This document shows, one piece after another, positions 54,833-63,874 of a stretch of DNA of 64,000 bases. The stretch is taken from assembly GCA_046233135.1 (NCBI GenBank), contig JBJXHN010000009.1, forward strand, positions 108,585-172,584, read 5' to 3'. The translations under genes and the position numbers were made by a program. Under the pieces are notes generated by a model, which saw only the letters and a program-made list of their open reading frames with translations, had not been told where the DNA came from and made no database searches. The first letter of the stretch is position 1. The number at the start of each line of letters is the position of its first letter. Origin of the DNA: JBJXHN01 sp046233135 (GTDB lineage: Bacteria > Pseudomonadota > Alphaproteobacteria > Rhodospirillales > Rhodospirillaceae).

Positions 54833-56428
54833 ATGGATGATGGGATGATGATGACCGACCTGGAGACCTGTGGGCAATCCCCGTCTGGTCTGGAGGTCGT
54901 GACAACCTATCATGTCGACGCCGATCGCTCCGAATACGTGGGCTTCGCCGTCGGCGAGCAGATCTTCGCCTTCGGCATGGCCAAGGTTCTGGAGATCGTG
55001 CGGTTTCCCCGGGCGGTCGCCGTGCCGATGACGCCGGGCGCTTTGGTGGGCCTGTCCAATCTGCGGGGCCGCGTCTTGCCGGTGCTCGATTTCCGCGCCC
55101 TGGTGGGCATGGAGGGCCGCGCTGCCGACGACACCACCCGGGTCGTGGTGGTCGATATCGGTCAGGTGGTCGGTCTCGTAGTCGACCGCGTGCTGCGCGT
55201 TATGCACGTGGGTGACGAGGCCATTGAACCTGCCGCCAACATCGAAAGCCTGGTGGGCGACGACCTGTTGTTGGGCGTGGTCAAGGGACCCTCCGGCGCC
55301 CTGATCCAACTAATGGATCCCGAGACCGTGGTGGGTCAAACGTTCTCAATGGAACAGGTCGCCCAGGCGGCCCTGGGCGGGTCTACCGAGCTTGGGGGGC
55401 CGGCGCTCGCTATCGGCGCGCCGGTCGAGAAAGACGATACCAACCGCTTTGTGTCGGTCACGGTGGATGGACAGGAGTACGGCGTTCCCATCGAACATGT
55501 GGACGAGATCGTCCGGGTGCCCGAGACCGTCGGAACCGTGCCGAATGCCCCGGCCCACGTGCTGGGGATCATCACCCTGCGCGACCGGGTTTTGCCGCTG
55601 GTTTGCCTGCGCCGCATGTTCAGCCTCTCGCCCGCCGAGGTGGGGGACAGCAACCGCGTGCTGGTCGTCCGCCTGACCGAGGGAAACGGACGCGCGCGGC
55701 GGGTCGGTCTGGTGGTTGACCGGGTCAACGAGGTGACTCGGGTGGATCCCAAGGTGATGGACGACGTGCCCGACCTGCTTTCGGCCAAGGGAGAGCTGGA
55801 CGAAATCACGGCGATCTGTCGTCTGGAGGGCGGCCGACGGCTCGTCTCGGTTATCGATGTGGGCCGCATGTTCCAGCGCGGCGAGATCCGGACCGTGACC
55901 GATCAGGCCAAAACGGACCCGCAAGACAGGGAGAACACACCAGTGGATAGCATCGACACGGCCGAGGACAGGCAGGTCATCGTCTTTCAGATGATCGGGC
56001 AGGAATTCGGCATCATGGTGGAGAACGTGCGGGAGATTCTGCGGGTACCCGAGGAAATGAAGCGGGTGCCCAAGACCGCAGACTTCGTAGTCGGCATGAT
56101 GAACCTGCGCGGCGGTGTGCTGCCGGTGATCGACATGCGCGGCCGCCTGGGCCTGCCCCGAGCTGCCCTTAATGACCGCCAGCGCGTGGTTGTCGTCGAT
56201 CTCCAGGGGCGGCGCACCGGATTCGTCGTGGATGGTGTCTCGGAGGTCTTGCGCCTTCCCGCTTCGGCGGTGATCGACACGCCGATGCTCTCCGGGGTCC
56301 AGCAGCGCGTGCTCGGCAAGTCGGTGAAGCTCCAGGGCGGAGAACGCCTGATCCTTATCGTCGATCCGGAAAAGCTGCTGGACACCGGCGAACTCTCCGT
56401 TCTCGACGAACTGGACAGCGCCGCTTGA
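54833..56428 (+). CDS. Triple CheW coupling protein
   Basis: A 531-residue protein of three CheW domains in tandem: about 24-160 (EYVGFAVGEQIFAFGMAKVL, SNLRGRVLPVLDFRALVGM), 203-345 (VDGQEYGVPIEHVDEIVRV, ITLRDRVLPLVCLRRMFSL) and 380-520 (FQMIGQEFGIMVENVREIL, MNLRGGVLPVIDMRGRLGL). Each has the N-L-R-G/D-R/G-V-L-P core that contacts receptor and CheA. A short acidic linker precedes the third. Start ATG has AGGAG upstream. One protein with three couplers could crosslink arrays of the double-headed receptor. Confidence 0.93.
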   Translation: MDDGMMMTDLETCGQSPSGLEVVTTYHVDADRSEYVGFAVGEQIFAFGMAKVLEIVRFPRAVAVPMTPGALVGLSNLRGRVLPVLDFRALVGMEGRAADDTTRVVVVDIGQVVGLVVDRVLRVMHVGDEAIEPAANIESLVGDDLLLGVVKGPSGALIQLMDPETVVGQTFSMEQVAQAALGGSTELGGPALAIGAPVEKDDTNRFVSVTVDGQEYGVPIEHVDEIVRVPETVGTVPNAPAHVLGIITLRDRVLPLVCLRRMFSLSPAEVGDSNRVLVVRLTEGNGRARRVGLVVDRVNEVTRVDPKVMDDVPDLLSAKGELDEITAICRLEGGRRLVSVIDVGRMFQRGEIRTVTDQAKTDPQDRENTPVDSIDTAEDRQVIVFQMIGQEFGIMVENVREILRVPEEMKRVPKTADFVVGMMNLRGGVLPVIDMRGRLGLPRAALNDRQRVVVVDLQGRRTGFVVDGVSEVLRLPASAVIDTPMLSGVQQRVLGKSVKLQGGERLILIVDPEKLLDTGELSVLDELDSAA

Positions 56429-56471
56429 GGCAGCCCGTTCGTCCCCCCGTTTGATTGCCTTGGAGGAGGCC

Positions 56472-57557
56472 ATGACAATCAAGGTATTGATCGTCGATGA
56501 TTCGGCACTGATGCGCCGGACGATCCGCCAGGCTTTCGAGGCCGAGGGGGACTTTGAGACCTTTCAGGCCCGCGATGGCCTTGAGGCTCTGGAACGCGTC
56601 CGGACCCTGCGTCCCGACGTGATGACCCTGGACATCAACATGCCGGGAATGGACGGGCTGACCTGCCTTAGTCACATCATGACCGAGATGCCCTTGCCGG
56701 TCGTAATGGTCTCCTCCCTGACCGAAAAGGGTGCCCTGGCCACGTTCGAGGCGCTGGAGATAGGCGCTGTGGACTACGTTCCCAAACCCGATGGCACCAT
56801 TTCCCTGCGGCTGGCCGAGGTGATACCCCAACTGGTGGCCAAGGTCCGGGCCGCAGCGGGCGCCCGGACGGATGGCGGCGCGTTGCACAGGGTGCGCAAG
56901 GTACGCGAGCGCAAGGCCCGCGCCACTCGAACGGCGACCACCGCCGCGGTGCATGGCGCCGTGCTCATCGGTGTCTCGACGGGGGGACCCAAGACACTTG
57001 AGGAGATGCTTCCCGAGCTGCCCGGGAACTTTCCGCTGCCGGTGCTCGTCGCCCAGCACATGCCCGCCAATTTCACCCGTGTCTTCGCCGAACGCATGGG
57101 ATCCCTCAGCCAGGTGCCGGTCCTGGAGGTCTCCCGGCCAGAACCTCTTCGACCCGGCCATGTCTATGTGGGCCAAGGGGGCTCCGACATCGTCATCGAG
57201 CGGCGCCTGGGGCGCCTTGTGGCCCTGGCCGCAGAGGAGGACGCCAGCCTCTGGCACCCCAGCGTCAGCCGCCTGGTCAGCAGCGCCATGGAAGTGCTTC
57301 CCCCCGAGGCTCTGATCGGCGTGCAACTGACCGGCATGGGCGATGATGGGGCGGCGGAGATGGCCGACCTGCGTCGCCGCGGGGGTCACACCATCGCGGA
57401 ATCCGAAGCCTCGAGCATCGTCTTCGGCATGCCCCGCGAATTGATCGAGAAGAACGGCGCGTCGGAGGTCCTCGACGCCCCGGATATCGCCGACCGCCTG
57501 ATTCAACTCGCCTTCCGCATGGCCACCCCCAAGGGCGCGCGGGCGGCGGTTCGCTGA
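56472..57557 (+). CDS. cheB: Chemotaxis methylesterase/glutaminase CheB
   Basis: A 361-residue CheB. The receiver domain has VLIVDDSALMRR and phosphoacceptor Asp54 (LDINMPGMDG). The linker is basic. The catalytic domain shows Ser169 in IGVSTGGPK, His196 in VAQHMPANF, and Asp292 in GMGDDGAAEM, the CheB triad. It removes methyl groups from receptors when phosphorylated by CheA. GGAGGAGG precedes ATG 56472. Confidence 0.95.
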   Translation: MTIKVLIVDDSALMRRTIRQAFEAEGDFETFQARDGLEALERVRTLRPDVMTLDINMPGMDGLTCLSHIMTEMPLPVVMVSSLTEKGALATFEALEIGAVDYVPKPDGTISLRLAEVIPQLVAKVRAAAGARTDGGALHRVRKVRERKARATRTATTAAVHGAVLIGVSTGGPKTLEEMLPELPGNFPLPVLVAQHMPANFTRVFAERMGSLSQVPVLEVSRPEPLRPGHVYVGQGGSDIVIERRLGRLVALAAEEDASLWHPSVSRLVSSAMEVLPPEALIGVQLTGMGDDGAAEMADLRRRGGHTIAESEASSIVFGMPRELIEKNGASEVLDAPDIADRLIQLAFRMATPKGARAAVR

Positions 57558-57575
57558 CCCAGAGGATACTGTCCC

Positions 57576-58181
57576 ATGGCCCTGCTATCCGTAACCGAAC
57601 ACCGCGACTCGGCCTGTCCCGCGCCGGCACCCCCCGCTCTCGACAGCGCCGACCCGGAGGTTCGCCGGGCCGCCGCCCTGGCCCGGCGGGGCGACGACGC
57701 GGCGGTTCCAGATCTGCTGACCGCCCTGGGGCGGGAACCCCACCTGGCTGCCCGTCAGGCCATGTTCGACGCCTTGGTCTCGATTGGTGGTCAGGCCGTG
57801 GCCCGGGGGGTCGCAGATCTCTTGGGTGGAGAGGACGCCCATCTGCGCAACGAGGCCATCACGGCTCTGTCGGAGATGCCCGCGGCGGTGGAGTCCCTGC
57901 TCGACGACATGCTCTGCTCGTCGGATCCGGATATCCGCATCTTCACCGTCAATATCCTGCGCGACCTGCGCCACCCCCGCGCGGTGGAATGGCTGGGCGC
58001 GGTCATTCTCCATGACGACCACCCCAACGTGGTCGGCACCGCCCTTGACCATGCGCTGGAGCTCTCCGTTCCCGACTTCAAAGGCGTGGTGGAGGGGGCC
58101 CGGGAGCGGTTCTCCGACAACGCCTATATCCGCTTCGTCTGCGGGATGATCCTGGATCGGATCGCGGAGGGGGAGGCGTGA
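57576..58181 (+). CDS. HEAT-repeat protein in chemosensory operon
   Basis: A 201-residue all-helical protein. Repeats such as DPEVRRAAALARRGDDAAVP, HLRNEAITALSEMPAAVESL and DPDIRIFTVNILRDLRHPRA follow the HEAT pattern with a spacing near 35 residues. No catalytic site. The stop overlaps the cheR start by one base (TGATG). HEAT proteins are scaffolds; a role organising CheB/CheR or the receptor is inferred from position. Confidence 0.83.
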   Translation: MALLSVTEHRDSACPAPAPPALDSADPEVRRAAALARRGDDAAVPDLLTALGREPHLAARQAMFDALVSIGGQAVARGVADLLGGEDAHLRNEAITALSEMPAAVESLLDDMLCSSDPDIRIFTVNILRDLRHPRAVEWLGAVILHDDHPNVVGTALDHALELSVPDFKGVVEGARERFSDNAYIRFVCGMILDRIAEGEA

Positions 58182-59053
58182 TGGCCGATATCGACACCGC
58201 CGAACCTCCGGTCCTGACGGCCGATGAGTTCGAACGCTTCCGGTCCTTCTTCTATCGCAAGACCGGGATCCGCTTCGAGGAGAACAAGCGCTACTTCGTG
58301 GACAAGCGGATCGAGGCACGGATCCGCGTGTCCGGGCACGAGAACTTCCGCGCTTATTTCATGGCCCTCCGCTTCGAGGCCGCCCAGGACGAACTGCAAG
58401 CCCTGACCAACCTGCTGACCACCAATGAGACCTATTTCTTTCGTGAGGAGTACCAGTTCCGCGCCATGACACGGGAGGCCCTGGCCGACGTGATCCGACG
58501 CAAGCGGCAAGGCGAGGTGATCCGGATCTGGTCCATTCCCTGTTCCACCGGCGAGGAACCCTATTCCATCGCCATCCAGCTGCTGGAAAACTGGCCGGGC
58601 ATCGCCGATTGGGACGTGGAGATTCTTGGCTCGGACATCGATACCAATGTGCTCGGCAAGGCCCGGTGGGGTGTCTTCGGCAAGCGGTCCGTCGCCCAGC
58701 TTCCCGCGGCGCTGCGGCAGAAATATTTCGAGCCCCTGACCACCGGCGATTACCAGATCTGCGACATGCTGCGCCGGTCGGTGCGGTTCGAGCGGGTCAA
58801 TATCACCGACGCCGCCGAGACAGCGGCCTTCGGCGGCATCGACATCATCTTCTGCCGCAACATGTTGATCTATTTCGATGACGCCTCGCGCCGCGAAGCC
58901 GTGGAAACCCTGTATGGCACGCTGCGGCCCGGTGGCTTCATCTTCCTGGGCCACTCAGAGTCGATGAGCCGGATGTCGGGCTTGTTCCAGATACGCAAAT
59001 TCCAGGACGCGATCGCCTATCAGCGTCCCCTGGCTGATAACGGAGGTCGTTGA
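58181..59053 (+). CDS. cheR: Chemoreceptor methyltransferase CheR
   Basis: A 290-residue CheR. An N-terminal helical domain begins DEFERFRSFFYRKTGIRFEE. The SAM domain shows TNETYFFREEYQF, IWSIPCSTGEEPYSIAIQLL and IDIIFCRNMLIYFD, then HSESM. It methylates receptor glutamates opposite CheB. ATG at 58181 is preferred to the GTG one codon earlier because it gives normal coupling to the HEAT gene. Confidence 0.95.
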   Translation: MADIDTAEPPVLTADEFERFRSFFYRKTGIRFEENKRYFVDKRIEARIRVSGHENFRAYFMALRFEAAQDELQALTNLLTTNETYFFREEYQFRAMTREALADVIRRKRQGEVIRIWSIPCSTGEEPYSIAIQLLENWPGIADWDVEILGSDIDTNVLGKARWGVFGKRSVAQLPAALRQKYFEPLTTGDYQICDMLRRSVRFERVNITDAAETAAFGGIDIIFCRNMLIYFDDASRREAVETLYGTLRPGGFIFLGHSESMSRMSGLFQIRKFQDAIAYQRPLADNGGR

Positions 59054-59054
59054 G

Positions 59055-59429
59055 ATGGCGAGGATCATGATCGTGGACGACGCCGTGACCGTGCGCCTGT
59101 TCCACCGGCAGGCGGTGGAGCGGGATGGCCACGCCGTGGTCGAGGCCGAGAACGGCGTGGAGGCCATCGAGAAAGCCCTGGGCGATCCGCCGGACCTGTT
59201 CCTGGTGGACATCAACATGCCGCGCATGGACGGCTTCCGGTTCCTGGAGGAAATCCGCCAGACCGAGGGTCTGGCGGATGTCCCGGCCATCATGATCTCC
59301 ACGGAATCCCAAGGCACCGACCGGGGCCGCGCCCATGCCAGCGGCGCCAATCTCTATCTCGTCAAGCCCGTGGACCCGGACCGCCTGCGTCGGACCGTGG
59401 GACTGATCACCGGGAGCGCGGTCCAATGA
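59055..59429 (+). CDS. cheY: CheY-type single-domain response regulator (first)
   Basis: A 124-residue receiver domain. Acidic pair Asp8/Asp9, phosphoacceptor Asp52 in LVDINMPRMDG, Thr83 in MISTES and Lys104 in VKPVD. Starts one base after the cheR stop, and its stop overlaps the cheA start. It accepts phosphate from CheA. No output domain, so the target (motor or other) is not visible. Confidence 0.94.
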   Translation: MARIMIVDDAVTVRLFHRQAVERDGHAVVEAENGVEAIEKALGDPPDLFLVDINMPRMDGFRFLEEIRQTEGLADVPAIMISTESQGTDRGRAHASGANLYLVKPVDPDRLRRTVGLITGSAVQ

Positions 59430-61684
59430 TGACCCTCGACCACCAATTCACCGCCGAGGCCCGGGATCTTCTGGAAACCATCGGGGCCGGGTTCCTGGCC
59501 TTGGAAAAGGCCCCGGGCGACCGGGAGCGGGTCCGCGACATCTTCCGCGCCGTCCACACCCTCAAGGGGGCCTCGGGTATCTTCGAGGCGCTGGCGCCCC
59601 TGACCCGTGTCGTCCACGCTGGAGAGGATCTGCTCGACCGGGTGCGCGAGGGCGTGGTGGACTTGACCCCCGACCTGACGGACGAGTTCCTGGATTGCTT
59701 CGATCAGGTCTCCCTCTGGCTCGATCGCTTCGAGTCCAAGGGGGCGCTGGAGGAGGGGGCCGAGAATCTGTCCCTTCAGTACGCCGACCGCCTGCGCGCG
59801 CGCCTACCCGTTGAGGCCGACCTGGTCGACTCGGAGGCCGCTGTCGGGAATCCCCGGCCCGATTGGCTCGGCGAGGTTGCGGCCCAGGCAATTCCCAAGA
59901 CGGCGCGGACGGCCGTCACCTACCGGCCCGACCCCCAGGTGTTTTTCCAGGGCGACGACCCGGCTTTGACCGCTCGCACGGCGCCGGATCTCCTCTGGCT
60001 CGACATTGTTTCCACGGTCGAGTGGCCCGATTTGGAGGCTCTGGACCCCTTCGTTTCCGTCCTGGAGTACCGCCTGATCTCCTCCGCCTCCGGCGAAGAG
60101 CTGGCCGAGCACTTCCGCTACGTGACCAGTCAGGTGTCCCGGTTCGACATGGTTTCGGAGAGCGAAGCGGAGCCCCTCGGCCAAGCCCGCGCGACGCTGC
60201 CCGAGGAGGCGCGGACCTTGCTCCTGGAGGTGCGGGATAGCATGACCGCCCCCGCCAAGGACGCGGTCCGGTGCGGTCGGACGGCTTCTGCCGTGCGGAT
60301 CCTCCGTGGCCTTCTCGCCGCCGGTGTCCTTGATGGCGTGCTCTCGCCGGCCGCCGTGGACCAGGCGGCCGCCGAAGCGGGGGGCGACGGCCTGGGGAGG
60401 CTCATCGACAGCGTGTTGGCTCCTTCCGGGGCGCGTGTTGAAGAGGGCGAGCCCTCCTGGGACCTCGCCACCGCTCGTCCGGCCGAAGGGGGCCGGAAGA
60501 CGACGGCCATCCGGGTCGATCAGGACCGCATCGACGCCCTGATGGACATGGTCGGCGAACTGGTGGTGGTGAAGAATGGTCTTCCCTTCCTCGCCAAACG
60601 GGCGGAGGACGAGCATGGCAACCGCGCCATGTCGCGGGAAATCCGCGCCCAGTACGAGGCCCTGAACCGCGTGGCCAACGCCATCCAGGGATCGGTCATG
60701 CGTATGCGTATGATCCAGGTGGGATCGGTCTTCACGCGCTATACACGACTGGTCCGCGATGTCGCCCGAAAACTGGACAAGGATATCGCGCTGGTTCTCG
60801 TCGGCGAGGACACGGAAGCCGACAAGACCGTGGTCGAGGAACTGGCCGATCCCCTGGTCCATCTGATCCGCAACTGTTGCGACCATGGCCTGGAAGGGCC
60901 GGAGGAGCGGCGCGCGGCGGGCAAGCCCGCGCGGGGAACGATCACGCTCTCAGCCCGGCCGGAGGATGATCACGTTATCATCGAGATCACCGACGACGGA
61001 CGCGGCATCGACGGGGACGGCATCCGTCGCAAGGCGGTGGAAAAGGGGCTGATCGACGCCGAGCGCGCGGCCACCCTCTCCGAACGGGAGGTGCTGAACC
61101 TGATTTTGCTGCCCGGCTTTTCCATGGCCGCGACCGTCTCGGACCTGTCGGGACGGGGGGTTGGCATGGACGTGGTCAAGGCGATGGTCGAACGCCGAGG
61201 CGGCCGCCTCGAGATCCAGTCAACCAAGGGGTCCGGGACCACCGTGCGTCTGGCCGTGCCGCTGTCCATGGCCTTAACCCGCGTCATGCTCTTCGACGTG
61301 GCAGGGCAGCAGTTCGGCGTGCCCATGGCGTCCATTTCGGAGACCCGGCGGATCGCCGAGTCCGACATCCATCGGGTCAAGGATCAAGAATGCGTGGTCC
61401 TGCGCGACGGGGTGGTGACCCTCAAACGCGCCGCCCGCGCCTTGGGTCTGCCGGAAACCGTGGGGGCTTCGTCCCGCGCCAGCGACCCGGCCCTGCTCGT
61501 GCTCAATGTCGACGGCAGAGAAACGGCGCTGGTCGTGGATCGCTTCCACGAGGGCATGGATCTGGTGGTCAAGCCTATGGAAGGGGTTCTTTCCGCCTTT
61601 CCCATTTACTCTGGCACCGCCCTTCTGGGGGACGGCCGGGTCCTGCCCATCTTCAATGTCCGGGAGTTGATCCGATGCCTGTGA
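59426..61684 (+). CDS. cheA: Chemotaxis histidine kinase CheA
   Basis: A 752-residue CheA. The P1 Hpt has His44 in RAVHTLKGASG. A long middle region shows YRPDPQVFFQGDDPALTA, seen in CheA proteins of non-flagellar-type clusters. The dimerisation segment is near DALMDMVGELVVVKNG (about 360-400). ATPase motifs are LVHLIRNCCDHGLEGPEE, ITDDGRGIDGDGI and SGRGVGMDVVKAMVERRGG. The last ~140 residues are CheW-like (VAGQQFGVPMASISETR). Start overlaps the CheY stop. It connects the receptor/CheW array to CheY and CheB. Confidence 0.96.
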   Translation: MMTLDHQFTAEARDLLETIGAGFLALEKAPGDRERVRDIFRAVHTLKGASGIFEALAPLTRVVHAGEDLLDRVREGVVDLTPDLTDEFLDCFDQVSLWLDRFESKGALEEGAENLSLQYADRLRARLPVEADLVDSEAAVGNPRPDWLGEVAAQAIPKTARTAVTYRPDPQVFFQGDDPALTARTAPDLLWLDIVSTVEWPDLEALDPFVSVLEYRLISSASGEELAEHFRYVTSQVSRFDMVSESEAEPLGQARATLPEEARTLLLEVRDSMTAPAKDAVRCGRTASAVRILRGLLAAGVLDGVLSPAAVDQAAAEAGGDGLGRLIDSVLAPSGARVEEGEPSWDLATARPAEGGRKTTAIRVDQDRIDALMDMVGELVVVKNGLPFLAKRAEDEHGNRAMSREIRAQYEALNRVANAIQGSVMRMRMIQVGSVFTRYTRLVRDVARKLDKDIALVLVGEDTEADKTVVEELADPLVHLIRNCCDHGLEGPEERRAAGKPARGTITLSARPEDDHVIIEITDDGRGIDGDGIRRKAVEKGLIDAERAATLSEREVLNLILLPGFSMAATVSDLSGRGVGMDVVKAMVERRGGRLEIQSTKGSGTTVRLAVPLSMALTRVMLFDVAGQQFGVPMASISETRRIAESDIHRVKDQECVVLRDGVVTLKRAARALGLPETVGASSRASDPALLVLNVDGRETALVVDRFHEGMDLVVKPMEGVLSAFPIYSGTALLGDGRVLPIFNVRELIRCL

Positions 61685-61926
61685 AACGCCGCAAGACCTC
61701 TGTTGCCTTGGTGGGCGTCTGTGGACCCGAGGAGGCTGAGCACCTTCAGGCAGCCCTGCTCGCCAACCCGGGTGTCGCGATCGACATCGCGAAATGCGAA
61801 TATTTGCATTCCGCGATACTTCAAGTGCTGATGGCATCGGGGCGATCCATCAAAGGAAAACCGCAAGACAAGACCCTGGCGCAGTGTATCGCCGCCGCCA
61901 TCGGGTCCGGCATGTCGTTTTCTTGA
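61675..61926 (+). CDS. Small STAS-like protein
   Basis: An 83-residue protein overlapping the 3' end of cheA by ten bases. Strand-helix wording VALVGVCGPEEAEHLQAALL and KCEYLHSAILQVLMASGRSI resembles STAS/anti-sigma-factor-antagonist folds, where a residue before the ILQVLMA helix is often a phosphorylated Ser; here it is Ser-Ala in HSAILQ. The match is short, so a moderate call. In related clusters such proteins sit with CheA and CheY and may tune phosphotransfer. Confidence 0.65.
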   Translation: MPVKRRKTSVALVGVCGPEEAEHLQAALLANPGVAIDIAKCEYLHSAILQVLMASGRSIKGKPQDKTLAQCIAAAIGSGMSFS

Positions 61927-61969
61927 CGTCCTCCAACCCCTCCCTTTCCCCCTGTGAAGAAGGCCCGCG

Positions 61970-62335
61970 ATGAAACAGATAATGCTTGTTGATGATTCTC
62001 CCACCATCCTTTCGAGCATGAAAAGCATGCTTGAGAAGGGTGGCTATGCCGTTACCACCGCCACCAATGGCGAGGATGCCCTGGCCCAGGCAAAGGCGAC
62101 CAGGACCGACCTGGTGATAACCGATTACCACATGCCCGGCATGAGTGGCGTGGAGCTGATCAAGGCCCTGCGCGGTCTGGGAAACTTCCGCTTCTGCCCG
62201 ATCCTGGTGCTGACCACTGAAAGTCAACAGGGCAAGCGTGATGACGCAAAAGCCGCAGGTGCGACCGGTTGGCTCGTGAAACCCGTGGCAGCCGACCAGC
62301 TCTACGGCGTTTTGAAGCAGTTGCTCCCCGCCTGA
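61970..62335 (+). CDS. cheY: CheY-type single-domain response regulator (second)
   Basis: A 121-residue receiver: LVDDSPTILSSMKSM with Asp8/Asp9, phosphoacceptor Asp52 in ITDYHMPGMSG, Thr82/83 in VLTTES and Lys104 in VKPVA. It reads more like canonical CheY than the first copy. Two CheYs in one operon allow one as output and one as phosphate sink. Confidence 0.94.
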   Translation: MKQIMLVDDSPTILSSMKSMLEKGGYAVTTATNGEDALAQAKATRTDLVITDYHMPGMSGVELIKALRGLGNFRFCPILVLTTESQQGKRDDAKAAGATGWLVKPVAADQLYGVLKQLLPA

Positions 62336-62377
62336 CCGTCCAGACACGCCGCTCCAACTTCTCGCCAAGGACAGACC

Positions 62378-63832
62378 ATGAGTACGATCACCGAAACGTC
62401 CCCGTCTCCCGGCGCCGCCAGATGGCGGACGGTCTGGAACCACCACCAGGTTCAGGCGGTCGTCCTCAATGGGACCGTCATGGCGGTGGCCTTTATCACA
62501 GTCCTGTGGACCTACGAGTTCTGGCGGGGGCTGACGGACCGGTTCGCGGGCGACCACAAATGGGCCGACGCTGCGGTGATGGTGGTCGTCCTGGTGATTG
62601 TCAGCATGGCTCGGCTCGTGCTGGAGCGGGTTCTCGCCGGCAAGGCTCCCCCTGGGTTCTCGGTCACGGAGCCTCTGGCTCCGTCGGCATCCTCAAGAGA
62701 AGCCGATCTTCGGGAACTGGCGGCCTACCGGGCCGAGGCGGATCGCACCCGGGCCTTGTTGCGGAAACGGGCGCCCTGGCTGCTGGATGCAACGGACTCT
62801 GGCCCCCTTGGCATTCGCATCGACCTGCTGGCGATGATCCCCCAGGCCTCGCCCACGACCAGCCACGCCGAGGAGTCGGAAAGAGCGGGTCGGATTCTCC
62901 ACATTCTCGGGAACCACCTGGAAGGCGTGACGACGCGCACGGAGACGGCGGCCTCCACAATTCTCGGCGACCTGGACTCCATTCATTGCCATGTGGAAGA
63001 GCTTCACAGGACCATCCTGCGCTCACACGAACGGACCCGCGACGTGTTAGGGGACGACGGCCTCGACGCAGATCAGGATACGGTCGTCGCCGACTTGGAA
63101 GAAGGCTTCGAGGAAACCCTAGGGTCCTTGGAACGTGGTAGGGCGAAGGTGGTGCGGCTGAGCACGGAAGCCGACAGCCTGACCAACATGGTCCGGCTGC
63201 TTGATACCATTTCCCGCCAGTCCAACATCCTCGCTATCAATGCCGCGATCGAGGCTGAACGCGTTGGCGAGGCGGGCCGGGGCTTCGCTCTGGTCGCCAA
63301 AGAAGTCCGCCAGTTGTCCATTCAGTCCGCCGAGGCCACGGCGACCATCGACCATCGGGTCAAGGCCATGAAAGTCGCGGTTCAAGAAGTGGTGGACGAA
63401 CTGTCCACCGACGAGCACCTGCGCCGTGGCCGGGAAATCCTCGACGGCCTGCGCGAGCGGGTGCACGGCCTGTCCGAGGAGCATCTGCGCCTTATGGCCA
63501 TCCAAACCGACCTGATCACCGAAGCCGGCGACCTGGCGGATGTCATAAAGACCGAGACCATTCGCTCCATTGGCGGGATTCAGTTCCAGGACATCATCCG
63601 CCAAAAGGTGGAACTGGTGCAGGGTGTGCTGGAAGATTTGGCTCGGGTGGAGGAAGCCGCAGCCGCCTCTACGGAATTGAATGGCTGGCCTGATGGCCGC
63701 CTGGCTGCATTCGATCAATTGCTCAGGGACATCCAGGATCGTTACGTGATGGATGAGCAGCGCGCGAGACACGCCGGGGTGACAGGCGATAGCGCTCCCG
63801 TCGCTGTGGTTGGCGCTATCGAACTGTTTTGA
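62378..63832 (+). CDS. Membrane MCP-like protein with CheZ-like C-terminal motif
   Basis: A 484-residue protein with two membrane helices (about 27-49 and 60-84) and almost no periplasmic loop. Its cytosolic part includes a receptor tip QSNILAINAAIEAERVGEAG then RGFALVAKEVRQLSIQS (about 283-320). Past the hairpin is IQFQDIIRQKVELVQGVLED (about 401-420), whose D-x-x-x-Q arrangement is the catalytic pattern of CheZ phosphatases. It could be a transmembrane receptor for membrane state that also dephosphorylates CheY. The receptor call is firm; the phosphatase idea is inference. Confidence 0.82.
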   Translation: MSTITETSPSPGAARWRTVWNHHQVQAVVLNGTVMAVAFITVLWTYEFWRGLTDRFAGDHKWADAAVMVVVLVIVSMARLVLERVLAGKAPPGFSVTEPLAPSASSREADLRELAAYRAEADRTRALLRKRAPWLLDATDSGPLGIRIDLLAMIPQASPTTSHAEESERAGRILHILGNHLEGVTTRTETAASTILGDLDSIHCHVEELHRTILRSHERTRDVLGDDGLDADQDTVVADLEEGFEETLGSLERGRAKVVRLSTEADSLTNMVRLLDTISRQSNILAINAAIEAERVGEAGRGFALVAKEVRQLSIQSAEATATIDHRVKAMKVAVQEVVDELSTDEHLRRGREILDGLRERVHGLSEEHLRLMAIQTDLITEAGDLADVIKTETIRSIGGIQFQDIIRQKVELVQGVLEDLARVEEAAAASTELNGWPDGRLAAFDQLLRDIQDRYVMDEQRARHAGVTGDSAPVAVVGAIELF

Positions 63833-63874
63833 CCTGGAAAAGCCACACTCTGGCCATCAATTTTTCTGAATACC

